From assembly GCF_007097265.1 (NCBI RefSeq), contig NZ_VJZP01000007.1, positions 1-64,000 of the forward strand: a stretch of 64,000 nucleotides of DNA, given 5' to 3'. This document shows, piece by piece, positions 18,983-28,275 of the stretch. The stretch's first letter is position 1; the number at the start of each line of letters is the position of its first letter. The notes below the pieces were generated by a model. The model did not search any database. It was not told the DNA's origin and worked only from the letters and a program-made list of their open reading frames with translations. The position numbers and the translations under genes were made by a program. The DNA is from Flavobacterium gawalongense. GTDB taxonomy: Bacteria > Bacteroidota > Bacteroidia > Flavobacteriales > Flavobacteriaceae.

Positions 18983-20914
18983 ATGGCAATTTCAAGTTTA
19001 TTTAGAAAGAAGACGGTACAAGACATTTTAAAACAAGTTGAAAAAAATAATGCAGATGGACATAATGCATTAGGTAAGCATTTAACGGCTCGTGATTTGA
19101 CAGCTTTTGGTATTGCAGCGATTGTAGGAGCTGGTATTTTTAGTACCATTGGTAAAGCCAGTTTTGATGGAGGACCCGCAGTTATATTTCTTTTCCTGTT
19201 TACAGCGATAGCTTGTAGTTTTGCTGCGTTTGCTTATGCTGAATTTGCCTCGATGGTTCCTGTTTCCGGAAGTGCCTATACGTATTCCTACGTTGCATTT
19301 GGTGAAATAATAGCTTGGATTATTGGTTGGGCATTGATAATGGAGTATTCAGTAGGTAATATAACGGTCGCGATATCATGGAGTGATTATTTTACTGGTT
19401 TACTTGAAAGTGGTGGTATCCATTTACCTCAATGGGTTCAAATGGATTATTTGACGGCTTCCAATGGTTATAATGATGCTACGGCATTAATGCAAGGCGG
19501 AAAATCTTTTGATAATTTGAGTTTGGCTTTACAAGCAGCTCATAATGCATGGACTACGTCGCCTGTAATTGGTTCTTTCCATTTTGTTGCTGACCTTCCT
19601 GCATTATTGATCATTATTTTAATTACAGCATTAATTTATCGTGGGATGAAAGAATCTCGAAATGCAAGTAACATAATGGTTGTTGTGAAATTATGTATCG
19701 TTCTTTTGGTTATTGCAGTTGGTGTTTTTTATGTAGATACGGCCAATTGGGATCCTTTTGCTCCAAATGGAATTACGGGTGTTTTGAAAGGCGTTTCGGC
19801 AGTATTTTTTGCCTACATTGGTTTTGATGCGATTTCTACAACTGCTGAAGAGTGTAAAGATCCACAACGGGATTTGCCAAAAGGAATGATGTGGGCTATT
19901 ATAATTTGTACCATTTTATATATTGCAATTGCATTAGTGCTTACGGGAATGGTGAGTTATAATGTATTGAATGTTGGAGATCCATTGGCTTTTGTATTTG
20001 AAAAATTAGACTTAAAATGGATGTCTGGTATAATTGCGGTAAGTGCAGTGATAGCCATGGCAAGTGTTTTATTGGTATTTCAAATGGGGCAGCCTCGTAT
20101 CTGGATGAGTATGAGTCGTGATGGATTGTTACCGAAACGTTTTTCTAAAGTGCATCCAAAATACAAAACACCTTCTTACGCTACCATTGTTACTGGTTTT
20201 GTGGTAGCAATTCCTGCTTTATTTTTGAATTTGACCATGGTTACGGATTTATGTAGTATAGGAACTTTATTCGCTTTTGTCCTAGTTTGTGCTGGAGTTC
20301 TGGTATTACAAAATAAAAAAGATATTCCTCGTGGAAAATTCAAAACACCTTATGTGAATTCAAAATTTATCATGCCAGTTTTAATGATTATTGGGCTTGT
20401 ATTTGCTTTTGTCTATAACAAAAAGGCAACTATGGATTTTATCACCAATGAAATTCAAATAAACAATTCAGCGGATATTATTACTTCACTGGATAAAGAA
20501 GAAACCCAAAAAGTATATGACTATTTGGTAGGTATTGACACTAAGAACAGTACGACAGAAACACCGGATTTAGAACATTTATTGAGCCAATACCAACAAG
20601 ATGATGCAAAATACGCTTCAGTAATTGCTGGATTACCAATAGCAGATACTATTAAATACGAGAGTGGTTTTGATTTATTTAAACATAAAATTCCGATGTG
20701 GATTTTCCTAATTGTTTTGGTTGGATTGACGGTTTGGTCTTTCAAAGAAAATTTATCTTTAATTCCATTGTTAGGTTTAATTTGTTGTTTGTATTTGATG
20801 GCTGAATTAAGTGTTTGGAACTGGATTTACTTTGGAATTTGGCTTTTGATTGGATTGGTGATTTATTTTAGCTTTAGCAGAAATAACAGTAAGTTGAACT
20901 TTAAAGAAGTTTAA
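18983..20914 (+). CDS. APC-superfamily amino-acid permease (CAT-like)
   Basis: A 643-residue membrane transporter. It has the APC substrate motif GIAAIVGAGIFSTIG (about residues 42-56) and about 12 transmembrane helices, then an inserted hydrophilic segment (about 485-560) and two or three extra C-terminal helices. Related Bacteroidota and Firmicutes proteins are cationic amino-acid transporters of the CAT/YfnA group; the substrate here is unproven. It is followed by a strong terminator and converges with the PLP lyase. Confidence 0.9.
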   Translation: MAISSLFRKKTVQDILKQVEKNNADGHNALGKHLTARDLTAFGIAAIVGAGIFSTIGKASFDGGPAVIFLFLFTAIACSFAAFAYAEFASMVPVSGSAYTYSYVAFGEIIAWIIGWALIMEYSVGNITVAISWSDYFTGLLESGGIHLPQWVQMDYLTASNGYNDATALMQGGKSFDNLSLALQAAHNAWTTSPVIGSFHFVADLPALLIIILITALIYRGMKESRNASNIMVVVKLCIVLLVIAVGVFYVDTANWDPFAPNGITGVLKGVSAVFFAYIGFDAISTTAEECKDPQRDLPKGMMWAIIICTILYIAIALVLTGMVSYNVLNVGDPLAFVFEKLDLKWMSGIIAVSAVIAMASVLLVFQMGQPRIWMSMSRDGLLPKRFSKVHPKYKTPSYATIVTGFVVAIPALFLNLTMVTDLCSIGTLFAFVLVCAGVLVLQNKKDIPRGKFKTPYVNSKFIMPVLMIIGLVFAFVYNKKATMDFITNEIQINNSADIITSLDKEETQKVYDYLVGIDTKNSTTETPDLEHLLSQYQQDDAKYASVIAGLPIADTIKYESGFDLFKHKIPMWIFLIVLVGLTVWSFKENLSLIPLLGLICCLYLMAELSVWNWIYFGIWLLIGLVIYFSFSRNNSKLNFKEV

Positions 20915-20934
20915 TTTTTAAAAATTTATAAAGG

Positions 20935-20965
20935 AAAACGTCTTGTTTAATCAAGACGTTTTTTT
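20935..20965 (+). terminator. Terminator of the amino-acid permease gene
   Basis: The perfect stem AAAACGTCTTG / CAAGACGTTTT, with a TTTAAT loop, is followed by a run of T. Confidence 0.85.
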
Positions 20966-20976
20966 GGTTTAAACCA

Positions 20977-21011
20977 AAAAATCCGTTCGAAAATGATTTT
21001 CAAACGGATTT
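20977..21011 (-). terminator. Terminator of the PLP lyase gene
   Basis: The arms AAATCCGTT..GAAAA and TTTT..AAACGGATTT form a stem with a T-run on the minus strand. It lies directly beside the permease terminator, and the two are joined by a TTTGGTTTAAACCAAA palindrome. Confidence 0.75.
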
Positions 21012-21036
21012 AACAAACTACAAAACTAAAAAAAAA

Positions 21037-22263
21037 TTATTCCATTAAAACGGATTCTGATGTTAGAACATTCAATTCTATCATACATTTTTTCATCATC
21101 TGATACGTTCTTTCAATATCATTATCTAAGCCTATAGAGAATCGGATTAAACCATCAGTCAACCCCATTTCTATCTGTTCTTCCATAGGAATTTCACTTG
21201 AAGTAGATGTTCCAGGCGCGCTAAATAAGGTTTTATAAAATCCTAAACTCACTGCTAAATATCCTAGATTTCGTGCTTGCATCAATTCCATTAATGCATT
21301 GGCTTTCGCCAAAGTTCCAACATCCAATGTCATCATTCCGCCAAAACCATATTCTGGGTTAATCATTGTAGCGTACAACTCATGACTCGGGTGGCTTTTC
21401 AAACCAGGATAAACCGTTTTCAGTCCGTCTTTTTCAAAACGTTCCGCCAGATACATCGCATTATGACTGTGTTGTTTCATTCGGATATGTAGCGTACGCA
21501 AGTTTTTCATCACACTGGCCGAACGCAAACTATCCATTGTTGGCCCAAGTAACATACTGGCGCCACTATTCACATTTTTTAAACTGTCAATAAATTCTTG
21601 CGAAGCACATGTTACACCACCCACTGTATCGCTACTTCCGTTGATGTATTTTGTCAAACTGTGAATCACAATATCAGCACCTAATTTTGCAGGAGAGACG
21701 GATAATGGAGAAAAAGTATTATCGACAACTAATTTCAAATTGTGTCTTTTTGCAATTTTTGCCAAACCAGCAATATCTGCCACTTCGAGTAAAGGATTGC
21801 TCACGGTCTCGCAGTACAAAACTTTAGTTTCGGGAGTAATTGCAGCTTCTACAACGTCTAGTTTTGTGATGTCGACAAAAGTGGTTTTGATGCCTAATCT
21901 CGGAGTGAAATTCTTTAAGAAAGCATAGGTACCACCATAAATAGTTCTGCTTGAAACAATATGATCGCCTGAACCACACAATTGTAATAGAGTAGGCGTA
22001 ATTGCTCCCATTCCTGATGCTGAAACGTTTGCTGTTTCCGTTCCTTCCATCGCTGCCAATGCTTTGTCTAAATACAAATTGCTCGGAGAGGAGTGACGCG
22101 AGTACAAATAACAGCCTTCCATATTGCCTTCAAAAGTATCGAACATCGTTTTTGCCGATAAGAAAGTATAGGTTGATGAATCAGAAATGGAGGGGTTTAC
22201 ACCGCCAAATTCGCCAAAGTACTGTAAATCCTGAATGTTGTCTGCGGGATTGAAATTTTTCAT
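21037..22263 (-). CDS. Cys/Met-metabolism PLP enzyme (methionine gamma-lyase-like)
   Basis: A 408-residue fold-type I PLP enzyme of the trans-sulfuration family. The PLP lysine is in HSLTKYINGSSDTVGG, and CETVSNPLLEVADI and VVDNTFSPL are diagnostic. The motifs do not distinguish methionine gamma-lyase from cystathionine gamma-lyase/synthase or O-acetylhomoserine sulfhydrylase. The divergently transcribed Lrp/AsnC regulator 304 bp away suggests a catabolic, amino-acid-induced role, which favours the lyase. Confidence 0.85.
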   Translation of the reverse strand: MKNFNPADNIQDLQYFGEFGGVNPSISDSSTYTFLSAKTMFDTFEGNMEGCYLYSRHSSPSNLYLDKALAAMEGTETANVSASGMGAITPTLLQLCGSGDHIVSSRTIYGGTYAFLKNFTPRLGIKTTFVDITKLDVVEAAITPETKVLYCETVSNPLLEVADIAGLAKIAKRHNLKLVVDNTFSPLSVSPAKLGADIVIHSLTKYINGSSDTVGGVTCASQEFIDSLKNVNSGASMLLGPTMDSLRSASVMKNLRTLHIRMKQHSHNAMYLAERFEKDGLKTVYPGLKSHPSHELYATMINPEYGFGGMMTLDVGTLAKANALMELMQARNLGYLAVSLGFYKTLFSAPGTSTSSEIPMEEQIEMGLTDGLIRFSIGLDNDIERTYQMMKKCMIELNVLTSESVLME

Positions 22264-22289
22264 AATTATTTTTTATTGTTATTTGAAGC

Positions 22290-22390
22290 TATTCCTGCTA
22301 TTCGCTATATCTTTCCAGTCCTGAACTTGTTTCAGGATCCTGAAACAAGTTCAGGACTGGAAAGGATGCCGCTTCTATCAGGGCTAGGGG
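22290..22390. repeat. Long palindromic intergenic element with a perfect 54-bp core
   Basis: Bases 22311-22364 form a perfect palindrome (27 + 27, no spacer) built from CTTTCCAGTCCTGAAC, TTGTTTCAGGA and their complements. Imperfectly complementary flanks (CCTGCTATTCGC on the left, GCCGCTTCTATCAGG on the right) extend the potential hairpin to about 95 bp. It sits between the divergent lyase and Lrp genes. It resembles dispersed REP-like elements I associate with flavobacterial genomes, but no second copy is in this window. Confidence 0.8.
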
Positions 22391-22566
22391 ATTTCGTTCT
22401 GTATAAAATCTATTCAAAATAACATTGTTCTAGATTAATAATCAATCCTATTGTTTAATATTGGATTTTAAAACTATTAAAATTAAATTATATAATTTAA
22501 TTTTCTAAATTAGCTTCTCAAATAAGAATTTTATAGATTATTTATCAATTCCAATTTTTCAATAAA

Positions 22567-23025
22567 ATGACATTAGATTCAATAGATAAAAAGCTGCTTT
22601 TTTTATTACAATCCGATAGTAAAAAAACAACCAAGGAACTGTCCTTAAAACTCAATCTTTCTGTTACTGCAGTATACGAGCGTATAAAAAAACTGGAAAG
22701 AGAAGGCATAATCGATAAATACGTAGTGTTAATCAATCGTTCGAAAGTCGAGAAAGGATTTGTTGTTTTTTGTCACCTCAAATTGATACAGCACACCAAG
22801 GAGTTTATTGCTAAATTCGAAAGTGAAGTGGTAAAGCTAAAAGAAGTGATAGAATGCCATCATGTGAGCGGCGATTATGATTATATCCTGAAAATAGTGG
22901 TAAAAGATATGGAAGCGTATCGGGAATTTTTAGTTACAAAACTCACCACATTACAACATATAGGAAGTACACACAGTACCTTTATGATTAGTGAAGTGAA
23001 AAATACGACTGTTGTTGATATTTAG
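22567..23025 (+). CDS. Lrp/AsnC-family transcriptional regulator
   Basis: A 152-residue regulator. It has an N-terminal winged helix (LDSIDKKLLFLLQSDSKKTTKEL, with the recognition helix in TAVYERIKKLEREGII) and a C-terminal RAM ligand-binding domain (HHVSGDYDYILKIVVKD). These proteins respond to amino acids. Its divergent placement next to the trans-sulfuration enzyme makes that gene the obvious target. Confidence 0.93.
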   Translation: MTLDSIDKKLLFLLQSDSKKTTKELSLKLNLSVTAVYERIKKLEREGIIDKYVVLINRSKVEKGFVVFCHLKLIQHTKEFIAKFESEVVKLKEVIECHHVSGDYDYILKIVVKDMEAYREFLVTKLTTLQHIGSTHSTFMISEVKNTTVVDI

Positions 23026-23081
23026 TAATCGTTCGTTTTATAGTCATAAAAATAATTAAATTTGGATAAATCAGTTGTCCC

Positions 23082-23327
23082 ATGAAAACTAAAGAAATTA
23101 GACAGAAACTTATTGCAAATTTTGGAAAACTTATTCAGGACGATTCAAAATTAGCCGTTTTAGAAGGAGTATTTGACGCCATTTTAAATGATGAAAAAGC
23201 TTCTTTGGTTTCGGATATTCATTATCAAAAAGTGGAAGAAGTCAGAGCCGAATATCATTCTGGGAATAGTTTTGTGACTTCTTGGGAAGATTTGGAAAAG
23301 CAATTAAATGCTAAATATGGCTTTTAA
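23082..23327 (+). CDS. Antitoxin-like protein (addiction module component)
   Basis: An 81-residue acidic, helical protein with the C-terminal pattern SFVTSWEDLEKQLNAKYGF, typical of small antitoxins paired with RelE/ParE toxins. Its end overlaps the start of the toxin frame by 11 bp (the toxin ATG is at 23317), the usual layout for a translationally coupled toxin-antitoxin pair. The toxin partner is broken, so this antitoxin may be an orphan. Confidence 0.75.
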   Translation: MKTKEIRQKLIANFGKLIQDDSKLAVLEGVFDAILNDEKASLVSDIHYQKVEEVRAEYHSGNSFVTSWEDLEKQLNAKYGF

Positions 23328-23608
23328 AATTGTTATTTCAAAATTAGCAGAAATTGAAATAATCGAAGCTATTGAATTTTATGAAAACAGAAGAAGAGGA
23401 TTAGGAAAACATTTTTTAATTTATCTGAAAGGATATTTAAAAATATTAAAAACAAATCCTGAATTATTTGCGCTAAAAAAAGAATCTTAATTTTAGAGAA
23501 TTATCTCTTAAGAAATTTCCTTTTGTAATTATTTATGAAGTATTTAATGATGAAATTATTATTTACCCTGTTTTCCATACTTTTAGAAATCCTTCTAAAA
23601 AACCATAA
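23317..23608 (+). pseudogene. Frameshifted RelE/ParE-family toxin
   Basis: The frame opens MAFKIVISKLAEIEIIEAIEF, a ParE/RelE start, and stops at 23490 after LFALKKES. From 23490 the next frame continues with exactly the expected family C-terminus (FRELSLKKFPFVII, YEVFND, YPVFHTFRNP), ending TAA at 23608. Removing one A from the seven-A run near 23475-23481 joins the two frames into a protein of about 96 residues. This is a one-base slip in a homopolymer: a real inactivation, slippage-controlled expression, or a sequencing error. Confidence 0.8.
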
Positions 23609-23691
23609 ATAATTTTTCTATGAAAGTTTGTTTGTGTCATTTTCATAACAAAAAACCTTATAAATTAAACTTTAAACAAAACTTAATTCCT

Positions 23692-23699
23692 TAATTTTG
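23692..23699 (+). promoter_or_regulatory. Putative -7 box for lpdA
   Basis: TAATTTTG fits TAnnTTTG and lies 37 bp ahead of the start codon. Confidence 0.45.
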
Positions 23700-23736
23700 T
23701 GCGACATTTTATAAAAACACAATAAAAAAATATACT

Positions 23737-25140
23737 ATGAGTTCATTTGACGTAGTCATTATAGGTTCTGGACCAGGCGGATATGTATCAGCAATTCGTT
23801 GTGCACAACTGGGTTTTAAAACAGCAATTATCGAAAAATATTCCACTCTTGGAGGAACTTGCCTGAATGTAGGTTGTATTCCCTCAAAAGCATTGCTGGC
23901 TTCTTCTCATCATTACAGTGAAATTGCTCATTTTGCAGATCACGGAATTGAAGTTTCCGGTGAAGTAAAAGTGAACCTTGAAAAAATGATTGCGCGCAAA
24001 CAAGCGGTTGTGGATCAGACTTCGGGTGGTGTGAAATTTTTAATGGACAAAAATAAAATTACAGTTCTGGAAGGTTTAGGTTCTTTTATGGATGCAACTC
24101 ACGTTGCTGTTACAAAAGCGGATGGAACTTCTGAAACTATCGAAGCTAAAAATATCATTATCGCTACAGGTTCAAAACCATCTTCTTTGCCATTTATCAA
24201 AATCGATAAAGAAAGAATCATCACTTCTACCGAAGCGTTGAAACTTAAAGAAGTTCCAAAACATTTGGTCATTATTGGTGGTGGAGTAATTGGTATTGAA
24301 TTAGGTCAAGTGTATTTACGATTGGGAGCGCAAGTTTCTGTAGTGGAATTCATGGATAGAATTATTCCTGGAATGGATGCTTCATTGTCTAAAGAATTGA
24401 CTAAAGTATTGAAAAAACAAGGCATGAAATTCTACGTTTCTCATAAAGTGAAATCAGTAGAAAGAAATGGAGATGCTGTTGTAGTTCAAGCTGAAAATGC
24501 AAAAGGAGAAACAATTACTCTTGAAGGAGATTATTCATTAGTTTCTGTGGGACGTCGTCCTTATACAGATGGATTGAATGCTGATAAAGCGGGTGTGAAA
24601 ATTTCTGATAGAGGAATGGTTGAAGTAAACGATCATTTGCAAACTTCAGTTCCTAATATCTATGCAATTGGTGATGTTGTTCGTGGAGCAATGTTAGCAC
24701 ACAAAGCAGAAGAAGAAGGAGCAATGGTTGCTGAAATTTTAGCAGGTCAAAAACCACATATTGATTATAACTTAATTCCGGGTGTTGTTTACACTTGGCC
24801 AGAAGTGGCTGCTGTAGGACAAACCGAGGAGCAATTGAAAGCATCTGGTGTGGAATTCAAATCAGGAAGTTTTCCTTTCAAAGCTTTAGGTCGTGCTCGT
24901 GCAGGTGGAGATTTAGACGGATTTGTAAAAATTCTTGCTGACGCAAAAACGGATGAAGTTCTTGGAGTTCATATGATTGGAGCACGTTGTGCGGATTTAA
25001 TTGCTGAAGCCGTTACCGCAATGGAATTCAAAGCATCTGCCGAAGATATTTCCAGAATGAGCCATGCGCATCCAACATTTGCAGAAGCAATAAAAGAAGC
25101 TGCATTAGCCGCTACTGACAATAGAGCTTTGCATGTTTAA
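23737..25140 (+). CDS. lpdA: Dihydrolipoyl dehydrogenase
   Basis: A 467-residue flavoprotein disulfide reductase, the E3 subunit of pyruvate, 2-oxoglutarate and branched-chain 2-oxoacid dehydrogenases and of the glycine cleavage system. The FAD motif GSGPGGYVSA is at 10-19, the redox disulfide C42/C47 in GGTCLNVGCIPSK, the NAD motif GGGVIGIELG near 185, and the catalytic His-Pro dyad in SHAHPTFAEA near the C-terminus. It stands alone with its own promoter-like box and terminator. Confidence 0.97.
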   Translation: MSSFDVVIIGSGPGGYVSAIRCAQLGFKTAIIEKYSTLGGTCLNVGCIPSKALLASSHHYSEIAHFADHGIEVSGEVKVNLEKMIARKQAVVDQTSGGVKFLMDKNKITVLEGLGSFMDATHVAVTKADGTSETIEAKNIIIATGSKPSSLPFIKIDKERIITSTEALKLKEVPKHLVIIGGGVIGIELGQVYLRLGAQVSVVEFMDRIIPGMDASLSKELTKVLKKQGMKFYVSHKVKSVERNGDAVVVQAENAKGETITLEGDYSLVSVGRRPYTDGLNADKAGVKISDRGMVEVNDHLQTSVPNIYAIGDVVRGAMLAHKAEEEGAMVAEILAGQKPHIDYNLIPGVVYTWPEVAAVGQTEEQLKASGVEFKSGSFPFKALGRARAGGDLDGFVKILADAKTDEVLGVHMIGARCADLIAEAVTAMEFKASAEDISRMSHAHPTFAEAIKEAALAATDNRALHV

Positions 25141-25180
25141 TTAGAAAATTTGAAAATGAGATAATTAAATCTCGTTTAAA

Positions 25181-25218
25181 AATAAAGAAACCCGTTCAAT
25201 TGAGCGGGTTTCTTTATT
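25181..25218. terminator. Bidirectional terminator between lpdA and the DoxX gene
   Basis: Perfect 14-bp arms AATAAAGAAACCCG / CGGGTTTCTTTATT enclose a 10-base loop. The element lies between convergent genes, with A- and T-rich tails in both directions. Confidence 0.85.
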
Positions 25219-25236
25219 TCAAAGAGGTAAGTTTAT

Positions 25237-25617
25237 TTAGCCTTTAGCCACAAATAAACCTTTATAGTTTTCCCAATGACTGTAAATTAAAAATATGTTT
25301 CCTAAAAATACGAACAAAGCAATTGGCATGTTTTGGGGTGTCAAGAAAAAATTGATCAACAATATATTTATTGTAACAGGAAGAATAGCAATATTGGCTA
25401 AGGTTACAAAGCGCCCGGAAACAAATGATAATCCGCAAAGTAATTCAATAGTTTTTGCTAAAGGCATTAAATAAGTTGAGGCAACCAAACCAACCTGAAA
25501 AGCCTTAAAATTTCCGGTGGAGACAGGTTCTGGCGTTAGGTTTAAAAAGAAACTAATAGAGGTAAAAAGAAACAAAAGGCCTATTAGAGTTCGGATAATA
25601 ATAATTGCAATTTTCAT
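25237..25617 (-). CDS. DoxX-family membrane protein
   Basis: A 126-residue protein with four predicted membrane helices and the DoxX-like pattern of an N-terminal IRTLIGLLFLFTSI helix and a KTIELLCGLSFVSGRF turn. The family is broadly linked to redox or sulfur metabolism without a defined reaction. It is 33 bp downstream of the VOC protein and probably co-transcribed with it. Confidence 0.8.
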   Translation of the reverse strand: MKIAIIIIRTLIGLLFLFTSISFFLNLTPEPVSTGNFKAFQVGLVASTYLMPLAKTIELLCGLSFVSGRFVTLANIAILPVTINILLINFFLTPQNMPIALFVFLGNIFLIYSHWENYKGLFVAKG

Positions 25618-25650
25618 AATATATGGTTTTAATTGGTTAAAAATTGAGGG

Positions 25651-26058
25651 TTATCGCTTTGGAATAGCACTTTCATCCATATATAGGATTTCCCATTGAT
25701 GCCCATCTAAGTCGGCAAAACTATGGACATACATCCATCCATGATCCTGTTGGTTCATGTAAATTGAACCACCTGCATCAACTGCATTCTTTACTAATTC
25801 ATCTACTTTTTCTCGGCTTTCAACAGCTATGGCAATCAATACTTCGGTGTTTTTATGGGCATTGCAGATTTCTTTTTTTGTAAAGTCTTTAAAACGTTCT
25901 TCAGTAAGTAACATTGCAAAAATATTTTCGGCTATAATCATGCAAGTAGCAGACTCATCAGTAAATTTTGGATTGAAAGAAAATCCTAATTTTGTAAAAA
26001 AAGCTATTGATTTTTTCAGGTCTTTAACAGCTAAATTGATGAAAATTTTTGAAACCAT
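25651..26058 (-). CDS. VOC-family (glyoxalase/bleomycin-resistance fold) protein
   Basis: A 135-residue protein with paired beta-alpha-beta-beta-beta modules: KIFINLAVKDLKKSIAFFTKLGF at the start and HSFADLDGHQWEILYMD at the end. This matches the group often annotated as glyoxalase or extradiol-dioxygenase-like proteins. The substrate is unknown. Confidence 0.88.
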   Translation of the reverse strand: MVSKIFINLAVKDLKKSIAFFTKLGFSFNPKFTDESATCMIIAENIFAMLLTEERFKDFTKKEICNAHKNTEVLIAIAVESREKVDELVKNAVDAGGSIYMNQQDHGWMYVHSFADLDGHQWEILYMDESAIPKR

Positions 26059-26361
26059 GACGGGAACGATTTAAATGACCAAAAAGTTATTACTACTTGT
26101 AAAGTTACAATAAAAATAGTTAATTTTTCTTATGTTTTGTTGTTAATTTAAAGAATATTAGCACAATAGTAGCAAAATTTAAGCACAAGAACCTATTGAA
26201 AACGGGATTCAATCCTAGCAAAAGAGTTTACAGTATGATTAAAAAATTCTTTCAAAACCTGAAAATGATGAAATATCGACTCAATCGGAAGCTGAAACAT
26301 TAGCTGTAGCAATTTCTAGGAAAGCATCAAATTACATAATGAAATTGACTTTCGGGCACTT
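26059..26361. other. Intergenic region without a recognised gene
   Basis: This gap of about 300 bp between two leftward genes has short open stretches (for example PENDEISTQSEAETLAVAIS on the plus strand from about 26259) but no start, ribosome-binding site or family match that I can name. It may hold a decayed gene. No inverted repeats or promoter consensus stand out. Confidence 0.4.
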
Positions 26362-28086
26362 TTATTTTATCCTTGATGTTGTGATTTTTGTATCTGCGTT
26401 GCCCCAACTTTTTTCAATAAGTCTTGTAATCTCTTTGGCTTTCGTTTTATTGTTCATCTTTTCATAGGCAAGTCGGAGTCCGTGATGCGCCCATCCATTT
26501 TTAGGCAATCGTTTTAAATCGTCTTCATACGTTTTTACGGCATCCTGATATTTTTCGGCTTCAATTTGTACTGCTCCGAGATGGTGTCTCACGGAAAAGA
26601 ACCAATCTGGTGGTTCATTGTAATTTAAGGAATCTTCAATAGCAACCGCTTCTTTCAGCAGTGCAATGCTCTGAACGTAATTTTTTTCACTTGCGGCTAT
26701 TTCCGCTTTCAAAACCCGTTTGGCAATTTGTGTCAAAGTGGAAACAGAATTTAATTCCCAAATTGTTATCTGTTCCAATTTTTTATCTTTTGCTATTTCT
26801 TCAAGTTGAAGCAATTCTTGTTTAGCCTTTTTTAAATCATTTTTTCCTAAATAAGCCATGCCTTTTGCATAATGTGTAACAGCAACGGGGTATTTTAAGG
26901 TGTCCGTGACTAATTTCATTTTAAGTATGTCATCCCATTTCCCAAACTTAACCGCTACATAATAGGGAATCACATAGTAATGCTGTAGTGTTCCCCAGCC
27001 GGGTTCTGTCATGGTCTTCGGATGGACATGTTTTGATACTTTATTGGCACCTATCATTGCCCATTTGCTATTGCCTTCCAAAGTTGCTGTTCCAGCCATA
27101 AAGTGATAATTATGCGGATAATATCCTAAAGGATAAGCACCTTGGGCATGACACATGGCAACATAGTTGCTGTCCACTTTTACGGCATTAATATTGGCTA
27201 GGGTACCTTTATGATACTCGCCTGTTCTGATGTAAATATGGGATGACATGTGGACCAAATGTCCGGATCCCGGAACCAATCCGTCATCAAAAGCTTTGGC
27301 CGCATTGTTGCCACGTTCGGGAGTATTTGATGCTTCTACGACATGGATATAAAAATGGTTTGCACCGATATTTTTGGGGTCTTTTTTTAGTGTTTTCTCT
27401 AATAAAGAAACAATTTCTGGTGTCCATTTCTTTGGTGTCCCGTCTTTTTCATATAAATCCCAAGGATGTAAATCCATGATGGATTCGGCATATAGTGTGT
27501 TGATATTGACATCATCCGGGAATTTTTTACTCACTTTTTTCATCTCGGCAGAGTAAGCAATATCCAGGTTGCTCCTGTCTTCAACGTGTTTCTTGGTATA
27601 TCTTTTTGCTAATGCGTTTATCAATGCTTTCTCTTTTTTCGAAGCTTTGTCTGAAAGTTGTATTGCTTTTTGAATAGCCTTATAGGCTCTTTCGTAATTA
27701 TCCGGTTCCATACCGGCATTATAATTCGGGCCAAGTACGTAAGCAAATCCCCAATAACACATGGCACATTCGGGATCCAGTTTTGTGGCATAATAGAATG
27801 AACGAGCCGCTTCTGCATGGTTGAAACCATAGGAAAGGGCCATTCCTTGATTGAAATACTTTTGAGCTTCGGTACTTTTAGTAGTTATCGGGTAATCAAT
27901 AACATTGAGTCCTTTAAAAATAGGGGCTTTATTATTTGTTAAATACCAACTTGCGTCTGTAGTTTGTGGTGCACATCCGTAAGAGGTTTTTTTAGTTTTT
28001 CCGATTACCGCATCCTCATTTTTTTGAGGTTCTTTTTTGCAAGAAAAAATAAAAGTAATCACGATTAAGATTAAAATTTTTTTCAT
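26362..28086 (-). CDS. TPR-repeat lipoprotein
   Basis: The preferred start is the ATG at 28086, which gives about 574 residues and a classic lipoprotein signal peptide (MKKILILIVITFIFSCKK, lipobox Cys16); the longer frame to 28146 would bury it. Several TPR-like helical pairs follow, for example FNQGMALSYGFNHAEAARSF, then YYATKLDPECAMCYWGFA, and AKGMAYLGKNDLKKAKQEL. It probably acts as an outer-membrane or periplasmic scaffold; partner unknown. It is divergent from pabB. Confidence 0.82.
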   Translation of the reverse strand: MKKILILIVITFIFSCKKEPQKNEDAVIGKTKKTSYGCAPQTTDASWYLTNNKAPIFKGLNVIDYPITTKSTEAQKYFNQGMALSYGFNHAEAARSFYYATKLDPECAMCYWGFAYVLGPNYNAGMEPDNYERAYKAIQKAIQLSDKASKKEKALINALAKRYTKKHVEDRSNLDIAYSAEMKKVSKKFPDDVNINTLYAESIMDLHPWDLYEKDGTPKKWTPEIVSLLEKTLKKDPKNIGANHFYIHVVEASNTPERGNNAAKAFDDGLVPGSGHLVHMSSHIYIRTGEYHKGTLANINAVKVDSNYVAMCHAQGAYPLGYYPHNYHFMAGTATLEGNSKWAMIGANKVSKHVHPKTMTEPGWGTLQHYYVIPYYVAVKFGKWDDILKMKLVTDTLKYPVAVTHYAKGMAYLGKNDLKKAKQELLQLEEIAKDKKLEQITIWELNSVSTLTQIAKRVLKAEIAASEKNYVQSIALLKEAVAIEDSLNYNEPPDWFFSVRHHLGAVQIEAEKYQDAVKTYEDDLKRLPKNGWAHHGLRLAYEKMNNKTKAKEITRLIEKSWGNADTKITTSRIK

Positions 28087-28247
28087 GTTCCTTTGGTTTG
28101 ATTTGCAGATGTTTATTGGTAAAATTACAAAATTTAAAGAAATCAATTATGGTTTCTGTAAGCTTAATTATTCGGAAAGGATCATGATTTTCTGGGTTAA
28201 TAACGCCACTAATACCATTCAATTAAAGTTTAATGATAGATTTGTCG

Positions 28248-28255
28248 TATTTTTG
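28248..28255 (+). promoter_or_regulatory. Putative -7 box for the pabB-like gene
   Basis: TATTTTTG fits TAnnTTTG. It lies 20 bp before the proposed TTG start, leaving a very short leader and supporting a start near 28276. Confidence 0.4.
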
Positions 28256-28275
28256 ATTTTCTAATTATATTCTGC

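Noticed and set aside
28087..28146. Upstream start for the TPR lipoprotein
   Set aside because: The extra 20 residues would precede and disable an otherwise ideal lipoprotein signal peptide.
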